Program-made: the position numbers and the translations under genes
Assembly: GCF_014323665.1 (NCBI RefSeq)
Contig: NZ_JABVEB010000005.1
Location: 45,678-109,677, forward strand
Direction: 5' to 3'
DNA length: 64,000 bases
Origin: Actinomadura sp. HBU206391
GTDB lineage: Bacteria; Actinomycetota; Actinomycetes; Streptosporangiales; Streptosporangiaceae
The notes under the pieces: generated by a model
The model's input: the letters and a program-made list of their open reading frames with translations, nothing else
Databases searched by the model: none
Told to the model about the DNA's origin: nothing
In this document: positions 52,247 through 59,123 of the stretch, one piece after another
Layout: the number at the start of each line of letters is the position of its first letter
How positions within the stretch are numbered: position 1 is the stretch's first letter

Positions 52247-52545
52247 TGACTGCCCAGCCCGCAGAGGCTGCCAGGCCGCACGATCCCAGCGAGGATCCGG
52301 CCCGCGATCTTCGACGCGCTCCCGCCGTCGCACCGCGAGCAGTTCGGGCTGAATACGACGAGGCTTTGGACGCCGCTGATGACCTCGTACGGTTCAAGCA
52401 GGTACAGACGCTGCTGCGGCAGTGGCGCTTGCGTGCGATCGCGTACACCCGGTCTGGGTATGAGGAGGCGATCCAGGACGCGTTCCAGGGGCGTGAGGAT
52501 GCCTTTGCGAGGTACAAGCCGCCAGAGCGGAAAGGCCGTGTGTAA
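52246..52545 (+). CDS. DUF6247-like protein, 99 aa
   Basis: The middle of the protein, RAEYDEALDAADDLVRFKQV followed by LRQWRLRAIAYTRSGYEEAI, matches the pattern of the small actinobacterial DUF6247 family, whose genes often neighbour RelE/ParE-type toxin genes and may be antitoxins. No toxin gene is adjacent here. The protein is charged and helical, with a disordered N-terminus. ATG 52246 has a leaderless-type promoter; the longer frame upstream is not protein-like. Family assignment is from memory of the motif. Confidence 0.65.
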   Translation: MTAQPAEAARPHDPSEDPARDLRRAPAVAPRAVRAEYDEALDAADDLVRFKQVQTLLRQWRLRAIAYTRSGYEEAIQDAFQGREDAFARYKPPERKGRV

Positions 52546-52687
52546 CAACATTTCCGGACCAGCGGGTGTTTATCCACGAACGCCCTCATAAATGAGCGGA
52601 ATGAGGGAAAGGGAAAGTCCTGCCGACATGTTGCGCCTGGGCCCGTGTTTGGGCCCCTGAACCCTGTTAGAGGAAGGGTGCCGCCGA

Positions 52688-52701
52688 TAGCTTGCCGATC
52701 A
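52688..52701 (+). promoter_or_regulatory. Candidate leaderless -10 box for the 52701 gene
   Basis: TAGCTT at 52688-52693 lies seven bases before ATG 52701. The nearest Shine-Dalgarno-like GAGGAAGGG is 22 bases from the ATG, too far to serve it. Confidence 0.4.
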
Positions 52702-53507
52702 TGAGATCTTGGATGGAGAGCGAGGCGGGAGCGGTCTGCCGGCGAAGCGTGGACCGCGGTGAGGGCCCGGTCTCCTACCTGGCGATCGCCCTGCTGGTGG
52801 CCTTGGTAGCCGGAGTGATGGTCACTGCAGGCATCGGCAATGCGGTCACAGGCGACATCGTCCGGGCAGTCTGCCGGGTCGGCGGTGACGATTGCGGCGG
52901 CGGTCCTACGCCGGGCCCATCAGCGGCGTCCATCTCACCCGCTCCGAGCACCCCGCCGATCTCATCCAGCTTTCCGCCTGGGACGGATTCCGCCGCGTCA
53001 GCCATGGAGGGCATTCTCGCCCAGACTCCTGAGGGCCGGCAAGTGCTCGCCGATGCGAAGGCGCTCGGGATCAAGGTGGTCACCGGTACCACGGGCCAAT
53101 CCCGGTACGACCCCACGAAGAAGGAGTTCTTCCTCAACACCAATTCACCCCTTGGTCAGAATACACTTGGCTTCGCGATCCAGGTCGGCTACGCGCGCCA
53201 TTCCGGCGCAGAGTTCGATCCCAAAAGGATGCCGCAGGAGGAGTGGATAAAGGCCATGATGGATGCGGACCTGCGTCGTGGCGAGCTCGGAATCGCAATA
53301 TACGAGCAGCTGAGAGATTCCGGTCAGCTGAAGGGAATCGACCCGGGCGTCGCCGCCATGATCGAACAAGCGGCGAAGGAGCACGAACGGGGCCCAGAAG
53401 CTTTTCGGCAGTATCTCGAAGAGCTCAATCACACATCCCACAAGAAGACATGGTGCTCCGCCAACACTGCCGACGCAAAGGCTGAGGCTGAGTGCGTGAA
53501 TCGGTAG
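52701..53507 (+). CDS. Membrane-anchored exported protein, possible toxin-like or peptidase-like domain
   Basis: 268 aa. A polar N-terminus is followed by one helix SYLAIALLVALVAGVMVTAG and a short IGNAVTGDIVRAVCRVGG segment with two cysteines (CRVGGDDC), the Flp/TadE-like leader seen on actinobacterial polymorphic-toxin proteins. After a Pro/Ser/Thr linker (about 70-100) the C-terminal domain reads RYDPTKKEFFLNTN, FAIQVGYARHSGAEF and EEWIKAMMDADLRRGELGIA. This layout recalls secreted metallopeptidase-like domains, but HExxH is absent where IQVGYAR stands, so it may be a pseudoenzyme. Function unknown. A 44-aa membrane ORF overlaps its end. Confidence 0.6.
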   Translation: MRSWMESEAGAVCRRSVDRGEGPVSYLAIALLVALVAGVMVTAGIGNAVTGDIVRAVCRVGGDDCGGGPTPGPSAASISPAPSTPPISSSFPPGTDSAASAMEGILAQTPEGRQVLADAKALGIKVVTGTTGQSRYDPTKKEFFLNTNSPLGQNTLGFAIQVGYARHSGAEFDPKRMPQEEWIKAMMDADLRRGELGIAIYEQLRDSGQLKGIDPGVAAMIEQAAKEHERGPEAFRQYLEELNHTSHKKTWCSANTADAKAEAECVNR

Positions 53508-53626
53508 ATCGGTGGATCTATCCGAGTGCACTGGTGTTCGCTCTTGTCGCCATCACCGTTGCCGTCCTTTTCATCAGCGGCTGGGGACCGGCGCCTGCCG
53601 ATCAATCTCACGGCAAAGAACGGTGA
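53492..53626 (+). CDS. Small membrane protein, 44 aa
   Basis: GTG 53492 opens MRESVDRWIYPSALVFALVA, continuing ITVAVLFISGWGPAP and a polar end. One membrane helix is clear. It overlaps the preceding gene by 16 bases, with GAGG just upstream, which suggests coupled translation and a functional link, perhaps immunity or anchoring for the exported protein. It overlaps the convergent gene at 53574 by 53 bases, so one of the two may not be real. Confidence 0.5.
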   Translation: MRESVDRWIYPSALVFALVAITVAVLFISGWGPAPADQSHGKER

Positions 53627-53837
53627 TCATGTCATTGAAGGTGCCAGTGCCGTGCTTCTGTATGAGGACACCGTAGAGGTCCTTGCGGCTGGCCTCCCTG
53701 ACCATCCAGTTGAGGGTGGTGTGATGAACCTGGCGACCGGCGGCCAACTCATCGTAGGCGTCGCGAGTGACTCTCAGCAGCTTCGGAAAGGCCGCAGACT
53801 CCGCCAAGATCATGCGGGTCGCGTCGTTGAGATTCAT
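53574..53837 (-). CDS. Hypothetical protein, 87 aa
   Basis: MNLNDATRMILAESAAFPKL and YDELAAGRQVHHTTLNWMVR give a helical, soluble protein with no family I recognise. It has a leaderless-type promoter (TAGACT, seven bases, ATG 53837). Its 3' end overlaps the convergent 44-aa membrane ORF. Confidence 0.55.
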   Translation of the reverse strand: MNLNDATRMILAESAAFPKLLRVTRDAYDELAAGRQVHHTTLNWMVREASRKDLYGVLIQKHGTGTFNDMITVLCREIDRQAPVPSR

Positions 53838-53850
53838 GCGAGAAAGTCTA
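53837..53850 (-). promoter_or_regulatory. Candidate leaderless -10 box for the 53837 gene
   Basis: On the minus strand TAGACT (53845-53850) is followed by seven bases and the ATG at 53837. Confidence 0.45.
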
Positions 53851-53885
53851 GGTCAGCCGGTGCCACCACGGAGGCCCCGCCGGCG

Positions 53886-53996
53886 GTGGCCAAGGCCGAA
53901 CGCAACGCCGACAAGGAGCGATCGCGCACGCAACAGGCACGACCAGCGGCTCAAGCGGATCGTGGAAGCGGGCGAGAGCGTCCGCAAGACCGTTAG
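53886..53996 (+). pseudogene. Integrase C-terminal remnant (copy 1)
   Basis: The frame reads VAKAERNADKERSRTQQAR and stops at 53996. It matches at DNA level the integrase tail at 55704-55762 (GGCCAAGGCCGAAC, GCGATCG, GCACGCAACxGGCACG). Only the tail survives, with no catalytic residues. In another frame, QRLKRIVEAGESVRKTV (about 53940-54057) also looks protein-like, so a second fragment may be joined here. Confidence 0.55.
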
Positions 53997-54124
53997 TGAC
54001 CGCGTGGACTACGGCAAGTTTCCCCACGGTGCCTGGCCGCAGGCCGTCACGGGCTGATCCGACCCGAAGCACGTGTGGGTCCGCTCCCGTTCGCCGGGAG
54101 CGCCCCACACCTGCGACGGCCGTG

Positions 54125-54754
54125 CTACTTCCAGGCGCGCGTGACGGTCGCGTACGTCTTCGCGGCGATCGCCTCGACCATCGGCGCGAGCTTTCCCTTC
54201 GGCGTGTACGCGTTCCCACCGACCGCGAGCCAGACCTCGATGTGCAGGTTGCCGCTGAGCGTGTGGACCAGGTACTGCGATTGCTTGTCGCCATCGACCG
54301 TGTCCAGCGTGCGCGCCTCGCCCTGCTCCCACGGTCCGGCGATCGCGCCATCGGCCTTCATCGGATCCCGCTCCGCCACCGTTCGATAGTTGCGCCGCGC
54401 CTCGTCCACCGACCTGGCGAGACGTGCCTCCACGGTCAAACGCGCGATGTGGCCGCTCGGCGTCGTCATCTCGTGCAGGCACACCTCGCCCGCGCCGTCG
54501 CCCTTGCGGTACCCAAGGGGCACCTTGCGCCGCTTGTCCTTCACCGTCAGCTTCAGAGCGGCCAGGGGCGCGAGGTCGGTCGCCGCGCACAGGTCCAGCT
54601 CGGAGTGGCGATAGGCCAAGAGCGGCGACTCCGAAGGCGCCACAGCCGGTGGCGTCGTCGCCGGGTCCGTCGGGAGAGGTGCCGGCGTGCCTCCGGAGCA
54701 CGCGGCCAACGACGGCACAGTCAGCGCGAGGGGAAGGGCACGCAGAGAGATCAT
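54125..54754 (-). CDS. Putative lipoprotein, 209 aa
   Basis: MISLRALPLALTVPSLAACS is a lipoprotein signal with lipobox LAAC (Cys19). A Pro/Thr linker precedes a domain of about 165 residues with two cysteines (LDLCAATDLAP and GEVCLHEMTT) that may form a disulfide, in the style of DUF3558-like actinobacterial lipoproteins. Function unknown. The ATG has a leaderless-type promoter and no ribosome binding site. It is convergent with the integrase remnant. Confidence 0.75.
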   Translation of the reverse strand: MISLRALPLALTVPSLAACSGGTPAPLPTDPATTPPAVAPSESPLLAYRHSELDLCAATDLAPLAALKLTVKDKRRKVPLGYRKGDGAGEVCLHEMTTPSGHIARLTVEARLARSVDEARRNYRTVAERDPMKADGAIAGPWEQGEARTLDTVDGDKQSQYLVHTLSGNLHIEVWLAVGGNAYTPKGKLAPMVEAIAAKTYATVTRAWK

Positions 54755-54766
54755 GGCGAGAATCTA
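54754..54766 (-). promoter_or_regulatory. Candidate leaderless -10 box for the 54754 lipoprotein
   Basis: On the minus strand TAGATT (54761-54766) lies six bases before the ATG at 54754. Confidence 0.45.
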
Positions 54767-54891
54767 GCCGGATACGGTGGATCGCACGCCCAAACTCGGG
54801 TCACCCGCAGGGTCCCCCGCGCTCCGGTCAGCCCGACGTCTATCGGGCCGACCTTCGCGGCGATACGCGCGGCCACCGCCGGATCGACGGC

Positions 54892-54917
54892 GCGGGAATC
54901 GCTTCCTGACCTGGGCT
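54892..54917 (+). repeat. 26-bp repeat shared with the integrase terminator
   Basis: The 26 bases beginning GCGGGAATCGCTTCCTGACC are identical to 55801-55826, where they form the loop and right arm of the integrase terminator. Here the left arm is missing, so this is a broken copy. Confidence 0.85.
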
Positions 54918-55026
54918 CGTTGGCGACCGTACGCGCCCTTGATCGTCTACCCGGATGGACACACAACGGGCATGTCGGGCAACGGTGAGGTCATACCTCT
55001 GCGAGCGGCCAATCCCGGACGGGCGT

Positions 55027-55039
55027 TACTGTCAGAGGA
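55027..55039 (+). promoter_or_regulatory. Candidate leaderless -10 box for the 55039 gene
   Basis: TACTGT at 55027-55032 is followed by six bases and ATG 55039. Confidence 0.45.
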
Positions 55040-55284
55040 TGACCAATAGGCCGAAATGCACGCATTGTGGAGTAAGTGACCTAGATGAGGGTTTTATCAC
55101 CGAAACCCCATACAACAGCTCAAGCAGCCTGAGTCGGCCTGAGCAGGCTCGTTGGTACAAGGGCATCGCGGTGTATACGGGGGTATTCGCCAGGCGCGTG
55201 AAAGTGAAAGAAAAAGAGTCATTGCCGATGGTCGCTTACCGTTGCCGCCAATGTGGGCACATTGAGTTCTTCGCTCGTTTCTGA
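55039..55284 (+). CDS. Zinc-ribbon protein, 81 aa
   Basis: MTNRPKCTHCGVSDLDEGFI at the N-terminus and AYRCRQCGHIEFFARF at the end supply four cysteines in two CxxC pairs, a zinc ribbon folded around a 60-residue middle with SRPEQARWYKGIAVYTGVFA. Similar small proteins of unknown function occur widely in bacteria (PF20097-like nucleic-acid-binding or structural ribbons). The codon usage is less GC-biased than the core genes (AAA GAA AAA GAG), suggesting acquisition. A leaderless-type promoter precedes it. Confidence 0.7.
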   Translation: MTNRPKCTHCGVSDLDEGFITETPYNSSSSLSRPEQARWYKGIAVYTGVFARRVKVKEKESLPMVAYRCRQCGHIEFFARF

Positions 55285-55485
55285 GCTCCCCCACCTCAAC
55301 CTCTCGCGCACCGTCACGGGTGCGGACCGGGCTTCCCGGAGTTGGAGGCCCCCGCCGGGAGGCATGTCCGAACTTACGCCCCATGGCGTGCACCAGCTCG
55401 GCGGCGCGTACCCCGTGACTGCCATCAGCCGGGCGGCTGGGCGTGGGCGGTGGCTTTCGCGCGCCCGCCCTCGGCCCGCCGGGGT

Positions 55486-55569
55486 GGGACCGGCGCCCAC
55501 GCCGCACGCCCGCCCCGGTGTCGCCGGGCGGGCGATGCGGAGGCGCGAAGCGCCGCCGCTCTTGATGTC
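55486..55569 (+). repeat. Dispersed GC-rich repeat (copy 1 of 2)
   Basis: It begins GGGACCGGCGCCCACGCCGC and ends with GGCGCGAAGCGCCGCCGC and CTTGAT. Copy 2 is at 58357-58439. Both halves can fold into hairpins. It precedes the integrase remnant. Confidence 0.75.
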
Positions 55570-55634
55570 AAGGCGGGAACGGTTCGAGTTGAGCGGACCC
55601 GTGTGGAGGTGACCGGCGCAACCGGTTGCGCGCT

Positions 55635-55784
55635 CTGGAGAAGGCCGAGCTGCAGGGCGTCCGGTTCCACGACCTGAGGCATACCGGGAACACGCTGAGC
55701 GCCATGGCCAAGGCCGAACTCAAGCAGGCCGACATGAAGCGATCGGGCACGCAACGGGCACGGAAGCGCAAGAAGGGGTCCTGA
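55635..55784 (+). pseudogene. Tyrosine integrase C-terminal remnant (copy 2)
   Basis: The frame reads LEKAELQGVRFHDLRHTGNT, the box II HxLRHT region of tyrosine recombinases, then jumps to LSAMAKAELKQADMKRSGTQ and ARKRKKGS with a stop at 55784. The catalytic tyrosine and the sequence between are missing and the N-terminal 300 residues are gone. A terminator and a tRNA-Ala 3' remnant follow immediately, the normal order at the end of an integrated element. Confidence 0.8.
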
Positions 55785-55789
55785 ACGAC

Positions 55790-55830
55790 CGAAGCCCAGG
55801 GCGGGAATCGCTTCCTGACCTGGGCTTTCG
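55790..55830 (+). terminator. Integrase terminator hairpin
   Basis: CGAAGCCCAGG at 55790-55800 pairs with CCTGGGCTTTCG at 55819-55830 with one bulged base, six bases after the integrase stop. Confidence 0.75.
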
Positions 55831-55836
55831 GGTGGG

Positions 55837-55880
55837 TGGAGCCTAGGGGATTCGAACCCCTGACACCCGGCTTGCAAATC
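55837..55880 (-). other. Attachment-site scar: 3' part of a tRNA-Ala(UGC)
   Basis: The minus strand carries TTTGCAA (anticodon loop, UGC), a short variable region, the intact T arm CAGGGGTTCGAATCCCCT and the acceptor half AGGCTCCA. The 5' half of the tRNA is absent; upstream sequence does not pair. Such 3' tRNA segments are left when an element integrates into a tRNA gene. Confidence 0.75.
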
Positions 55881-56006
55881 TCCGTGATCACCGCCGGTCA
55901 CGTCCCTGACCAGGGCGATCCATGATCCGCAAGTGACCGCTATTGCCCCCTGGTCACCAGGGCTAATGGCACGCTAATGGCACGGCGTCCGGGGCCGTGT
56001 GCTGTG
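55881..56006. other. Intergenic, no gene seen
   Basis: Contains a duplicated GCTAATGGCAC (55962-55983) and GTGATCACCGCCGGTCAC, remnants probably belonging to the integrated element. No gene. Confidence 0.3.
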
Positions 56007-56438
56007 CTATCCGATGGAGTCGTACCGGCATACCCACCAAGGGAGTTGAGGCGAGGCGAACGGGTTGGGTAGTGACCAGGCCTGGTATGCCTCGTCGAGT
56101 GGGATGATCAGCACACGGAACTGGCGTCTCGCTCGTGGCGTAAGACTCCGTAGGGCGAGTTCGATCACGGTGCGGGAGTCGTCGAGATCGCCCCTCCAGT
56201 CGTAGGCGTTATCTGGAGTCCCTCCGCCGTAAGGTCCCTTGAGGGGTCTGCCTCTGAATGCCCACGCCCTGTACCGGAGGTACGCGTCTACGACGTGTCC
56301 TGGCTCCAAGCCGTTGTCCAGCTCGTAGTTCTGGAACTGGCGGTGGACCGAGGGAGCAAGCCCGGGAATCACGGTGCGGTGCCTGCGAAACCGGCGCGGG
56401 AGCCGGGCGCGTACTTCGGCCGGAGACCGGCGAGGCAT
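56007..56438 (-). CDS. Hypothetical protein, 143 aa
   Basis: ATG 56438 has CGGAAG five bases upstream. The protein is Arg-rich at the start (MPRRSPAEVRARLPRRFRRH), then WRGDLDDSRTVIELALRSLT and RRQFRVLIIPLDEAYQAWSL. No family recognised; similar Arg-rich proteins occur next to integrated elements in actinomycetes. It lies between the tRNA-Ala scar and the insertion sequence. Confidence 0.65.
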   Translation of the reverse strand: MPRRSPAEVRARLPRRFRRHRTVIPGLAPSVHRQFQNYELDNGLEPGHVVDAYLRYRAWAFRGRPLKGPYGGGTPDNAYDWRGDLDDSRTVIELALRSLTPRARRQFRVLIIPLDEAYQAWSLPNPFASPQLPWWVCRYDSIG

Positions 56439-56583
56439 GGTCACTTCCGATGATGTGCCTGTGGTGAGGTTAGCAGCGCGGGCCGCACCCCACGGAGGTC
56501 GGTCCGGAGTGCTCATCCGCGCGAACGGCGGGGAGTGGCGACAGACCTCGTCGCGCGGATGAGTGCTCTGGCTCGCGGGGGTC
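56439..56583. other. Intergenic between hypothetical gene and IS, no gene seen
   Basis: Probably holds the promoter of the gene at 56438. No repeat or RNA recognised. Confidence 0.3.
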
Positions 56584-58232
56584 TGGGGGCTCCGTGGCCC
56601 AATGCAGTTGCTTTTGAGTGATCTGCGGCTCGGGAAGCCCGTGGTTCCCCCAGCTGGGCATGTTCGGCCCGGCCTGCATCCACGTTGCGTTGCGATGGAT
56701 CACGGTTGCGGTTCGTGATCATCACGGGTCGGCGGTACCGGGTGGTAGTGCTCTGCTGGTGCTTGATCGTGTTCGAGCGTGAGTGGTGGAACCGCTGGGC
56801 TGCGGGCCCGGCTCGGCGTGTTGACAGTGGTGTTCACCCCTGAGCTGGTCGATGAGGTCATCGCCGAACACGGCCGCGTTGAGCGTCGGCGCAGGCTGCT
56901 CCCCTCCCGCCTGGTGGTCTACTTCGTGCTTGCGCTGTGCTTGTTCGCCAGGGAGTCCTATGAAGAGGTCATAAGGCTGCTGACCAGCGGCCTTCCGGGC
57001 AGCCGGGCCTTGGTCCAGATCAACCGATCATCGTTGTACCGAGCGCGGGCCCGGTTGGGTGATCAGGTGCTGGAGACGCTGTTTCGGCAGGTCGCGGGGC
57101 CGCTGGCGACCCCAGGCACGCCCGGAGCGTGGTGGCGCGGGCTGCGGTTGCTGGCGCTGGATGGCACCCAGTTCGACGTGCCGGACTCGGTCGGTAACGG
57201 CCAGACCTTTGACGGGCCGTCCACCGGCGGCACGCCATTCGGTTTCCCGCAGGTCAGGTCGGTGGTTCTGTCGGAGATCGGCACGCACGGAGTGTTGGAT
57301 GCGGCGGTCGGTGGCTATCGGGACGGGGAGCGCGGCCTGGCGCTCGAGCTGACCGGGGCCATCGGCCCCGGCGACCTGGTGATCGCCGATCGCGGGTTCT
57401 GGTCGGCCGAACTGGTCGCAGCGTTCACCGCGACCGGCGCTGACCTGCTGATCCGACTGCAGTCCAACCACCGGGGCACGACGGTGAGTGAACTGGCCGA
57501 CGGCTCGTGCCTGTCCACCTCACAGCCGAGCAAGCAGGTCCGGCGTCGGGCCAAGGCCGCCGAGCGTGTGCTGCCGGAGCGGATCACCTTCCGGGTCATC
57601 AGCTTCGCCGCAGGCGACAGCATGCTGCATCTGGGCACCACGCTGACCGATCCCGAGCGGTTCCCCGCCGACGAACTGATCGCGCTTTACCGGCAACGCT
57701 GGGAGATCGAGCTGGCCTTCGATGAGCTGAAGAACCATCTCGGCACCGGCGGGCCGTTGCGTTCACGCACGCCCGAAGGCGTCCGCCAAGAGATCTGGGC
57801 CTATCTGGCGGTGCACCACGCGGTTCGCCGACTGGCCCACGACGCCGCCGCGAGCACTGGCCCGCAAGTGGACAGCGACCGCATCTCCTACCTCAAGTGC
57901 GTGCGGATCATCCGCACAAGCGTGACACCCCAGGCCGGCGCCACACCCGCCAAGCTCACCCGGGCCTTGGTCCAGGCCGTGCACGAGGCACGCCACCGCC
58001 TGCTAGCACCCCGATCCGGCCGCCGCTGCCCCAGAGCGATCAAGAAACCCAACCGATGGCCCATCCTGCGCACCCGCGCCGGACGCGACCAAGTCGACCC
58101 CGGCCGCCACGCCAACAGCCCCACCGCCAAGGTCAAACCCGATCGCCGGGCAGGAAGACCCTTCATCAGCGGCGCACATCCCACCCCGCCACCGCTCCGC
58201 TAAAACAACTGCATTGGGCCACGGAGCCCCCA
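56584..58232 (+). mobile_element. Complete IS4-type insertion sequence, 1649 bp
   Basis: The ends are perfect 27-bp inverted repeats: TGGGGGCTCCGTGGCCCAAT and seven further bases at 56584-56610, complemented exactly at 58206-58232. A single transposase gene fills the element. I see no clear target-site duplication in the flanks, which could mean later rearrangement or recombination between copies. Confidence 0.92.
56779..58203 (+). CDS. IS4-family transposase
   Basis: 474 aa DDE transposase. The N-terminal DUF4372/IS4 domain reads LLPSRLVVYFVLALCLF and SYEEVIRLLTSG. The catalytic aspartates are in LLALDGTQFDVPD and DLVIADRGFWS, and the glutamate in the YREK-like YRQRWEIELAFDELK. The C-terminal tail is long and basic. 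The frame is intact, so the element may still be active. The start is GTG 56779; the stop lies two bases before the right inverted repeat region. Confidence 0.93.
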   Translation: MSGGTAGLRARLGVLTVVFTPELVDEVIAEHGRVERRRRLLPSRLVVYFVLALCLFARESYEEVIRLLTSGLPGSRALVQINRSSLYRARARLGDQVLETLFRQVAGPLATPGTPGAWWRGLRLLALDGTQFDVPDSVGNGQTFDGPSTGGTPFGFPQVRSVVLSEIGTHGVLDAAVGGYRDGERGLALELTGAIGPGDLVIADRGFWSAELVAAFTATGADLLIRLQSNHRGTTVSELADGSCLSTSQPSKQVRRRAKAAERVLPERITFRVISFAAGDSMLHLGTTLTDPERFPADELIALYRQRWEIELAFDELKNHLGTGGPLRSRTPEGVRQEIWAYLAVHHAVRRLAHDAAASTGPQVDSDRISYLKCVRIIRTSVTPQAGATPAKLTRALVQAVHEARHRLLAPRSGRRCPRAIKKPNRWPILRTRAGRDQVDPGRHANSPTAKVKPDRRAGRPFISGAHPTPPPLR

Positions 58233-58628
58233 GCGGCGCTCTCGATCAACCGATATGACCTTGCGGCCATAGGCGTCGGCGCTGATGCCGAGACGGCGGC
58301 CAGGTCCCCGCGGTCGAATAGCCGGCGCTGACCCGGCCGTCCGGGCACGGCGCGTAGGGACCGGCGCCCACGCCGCACGCCCGTAGCGGCGGGACCGGAC
58401 GGCCGAGGCGGCGGGCGCGAAGCGCCGCCGCCCTTGATCTAAAACGGCCAAATTCGGCAATGATCGTGTCACGGGCAGTGTCGCGTCACGGGCAGCACTT
58501 GATTCTCTTGCGGGACCAGACATCGCTGTGGCCTGTTGGCCGATCCAGACCAGGATCAACCCTCCCAGTCTTGGAGCGTCTGAGCTAATGTGGTAAAGCA
58601 CAGATGGCGGTACGAAGGGGGCAACCCG
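58233..58628. other. Intergenic region with dispersed repeat copy 2
   Basis: 58357-58439 is the second copy of the GC-rich repeat at 55486. The rest, including a doubled GTCACGGGCAG (58469-58493), carries no gene. Near 58584 the sequence GAGCTAATGTGG could contain the promoter of the following operon. Confidence 0.4.
58357..58439 (+). repeat. Dispersed GC-rich repeat (copy 2 of 2)
   Basis: The first 27 bases (beginning GGGACCGGCGCCCACGCCGC) are identical to copy 1 at 55486, the middle differs, and the end GGCGCGAAGCGCCGCCGC, CCTTGAT matches again. Confidence 0.75.
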
Positions 58629-59123
58629 TTGGAGGTCGTTCGTACGACTGTTCTGCCGCCGTTTACACAAGAGGGAGTTCTGCCACCTGGGCGTTATGTC
58701 TGTAGTGCACGCGCCGTTCGGAGGGCATTCGTGGATTCATACACAAATAGCCATAGCCGCGGAGCGATATACCGGGAGTGGCGGTCGCATCGGGCAGCGC
58801 TTCGGTCACTAGCCCCTGTACTGTATCAGTGGGTAGACGGTAGTTTCGTCACAGATAAGCTGAATCCTGGCGATATTGATGTAGTCACCTTTGTCGATGC
58901 AGTCGCTTTTGATCGACTACCTGCATGGCGTCAGGATGTTGTTTACGAGTTGTCCAACGGGCGTGGAGATTCTGCCTACAGTCATGTAGATTCCAAGGTT
59001 TGCGCCGTATACCCGTCGACGACCCCTCAGGGTAGCGCCTACACTCATGAACGCTCATACTGGGATGGACTTTGGTCCCGATTTCGGCCTGGATCCACCA
59101 AGGGTTATGTGGAGGTGCCGTGA
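58629..59123 (+). CDS. Nucleotidyltransferase-fold protein (DUF6932-like)
   Basis: 164 aa from TTG 58629, with GAAGGGG eight bases upstream. The centre reads YQWVDGSFVTDKLNPGDIDV, the GS...DxD signature of minimal nucleotidyltransferases, and the N-terminal PPGRYVCSARAVRRAF region matches the DUF6932 layout. Minimal nucleotidyltransferases commonly act as toxins or antitoxins that modify tRNA or partner proteins with nucleotides. Its codons are clearly less GC-rich than those of flanking genes. The stop overlaps the next start (TGATG at 59121-59125), so the two are one translationally coupled unit. Confidence 0.75.
   Translation: MEVVRTTVLPPFTQEGVLPPGRYVCSARAVRRAFVDSYTNSHSRGAIYREWRSHRAALRSLAPVLYQWVDGSFVTDKLNPGDIDVVTFVDAVAFDRLPAWRQDVVYELSNGRGDSAYSHVDSKVCAVYPSTTPQGSAYTHERSYWDGLWSRFRPGSTKGYVEVP

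Noticed and set aside
19943..58232. Common origin of the GAACAACTGCATGATCACGG repeats and the IS4-type ends (AACAACTGCATTGGGCCACGG)
   Set aside because: The shared AACAACTGCAT is suggestive, but the rest of the arms differ and the repeats lack the IS GGGGGCTCC end, so a MITE relationship is not supported.
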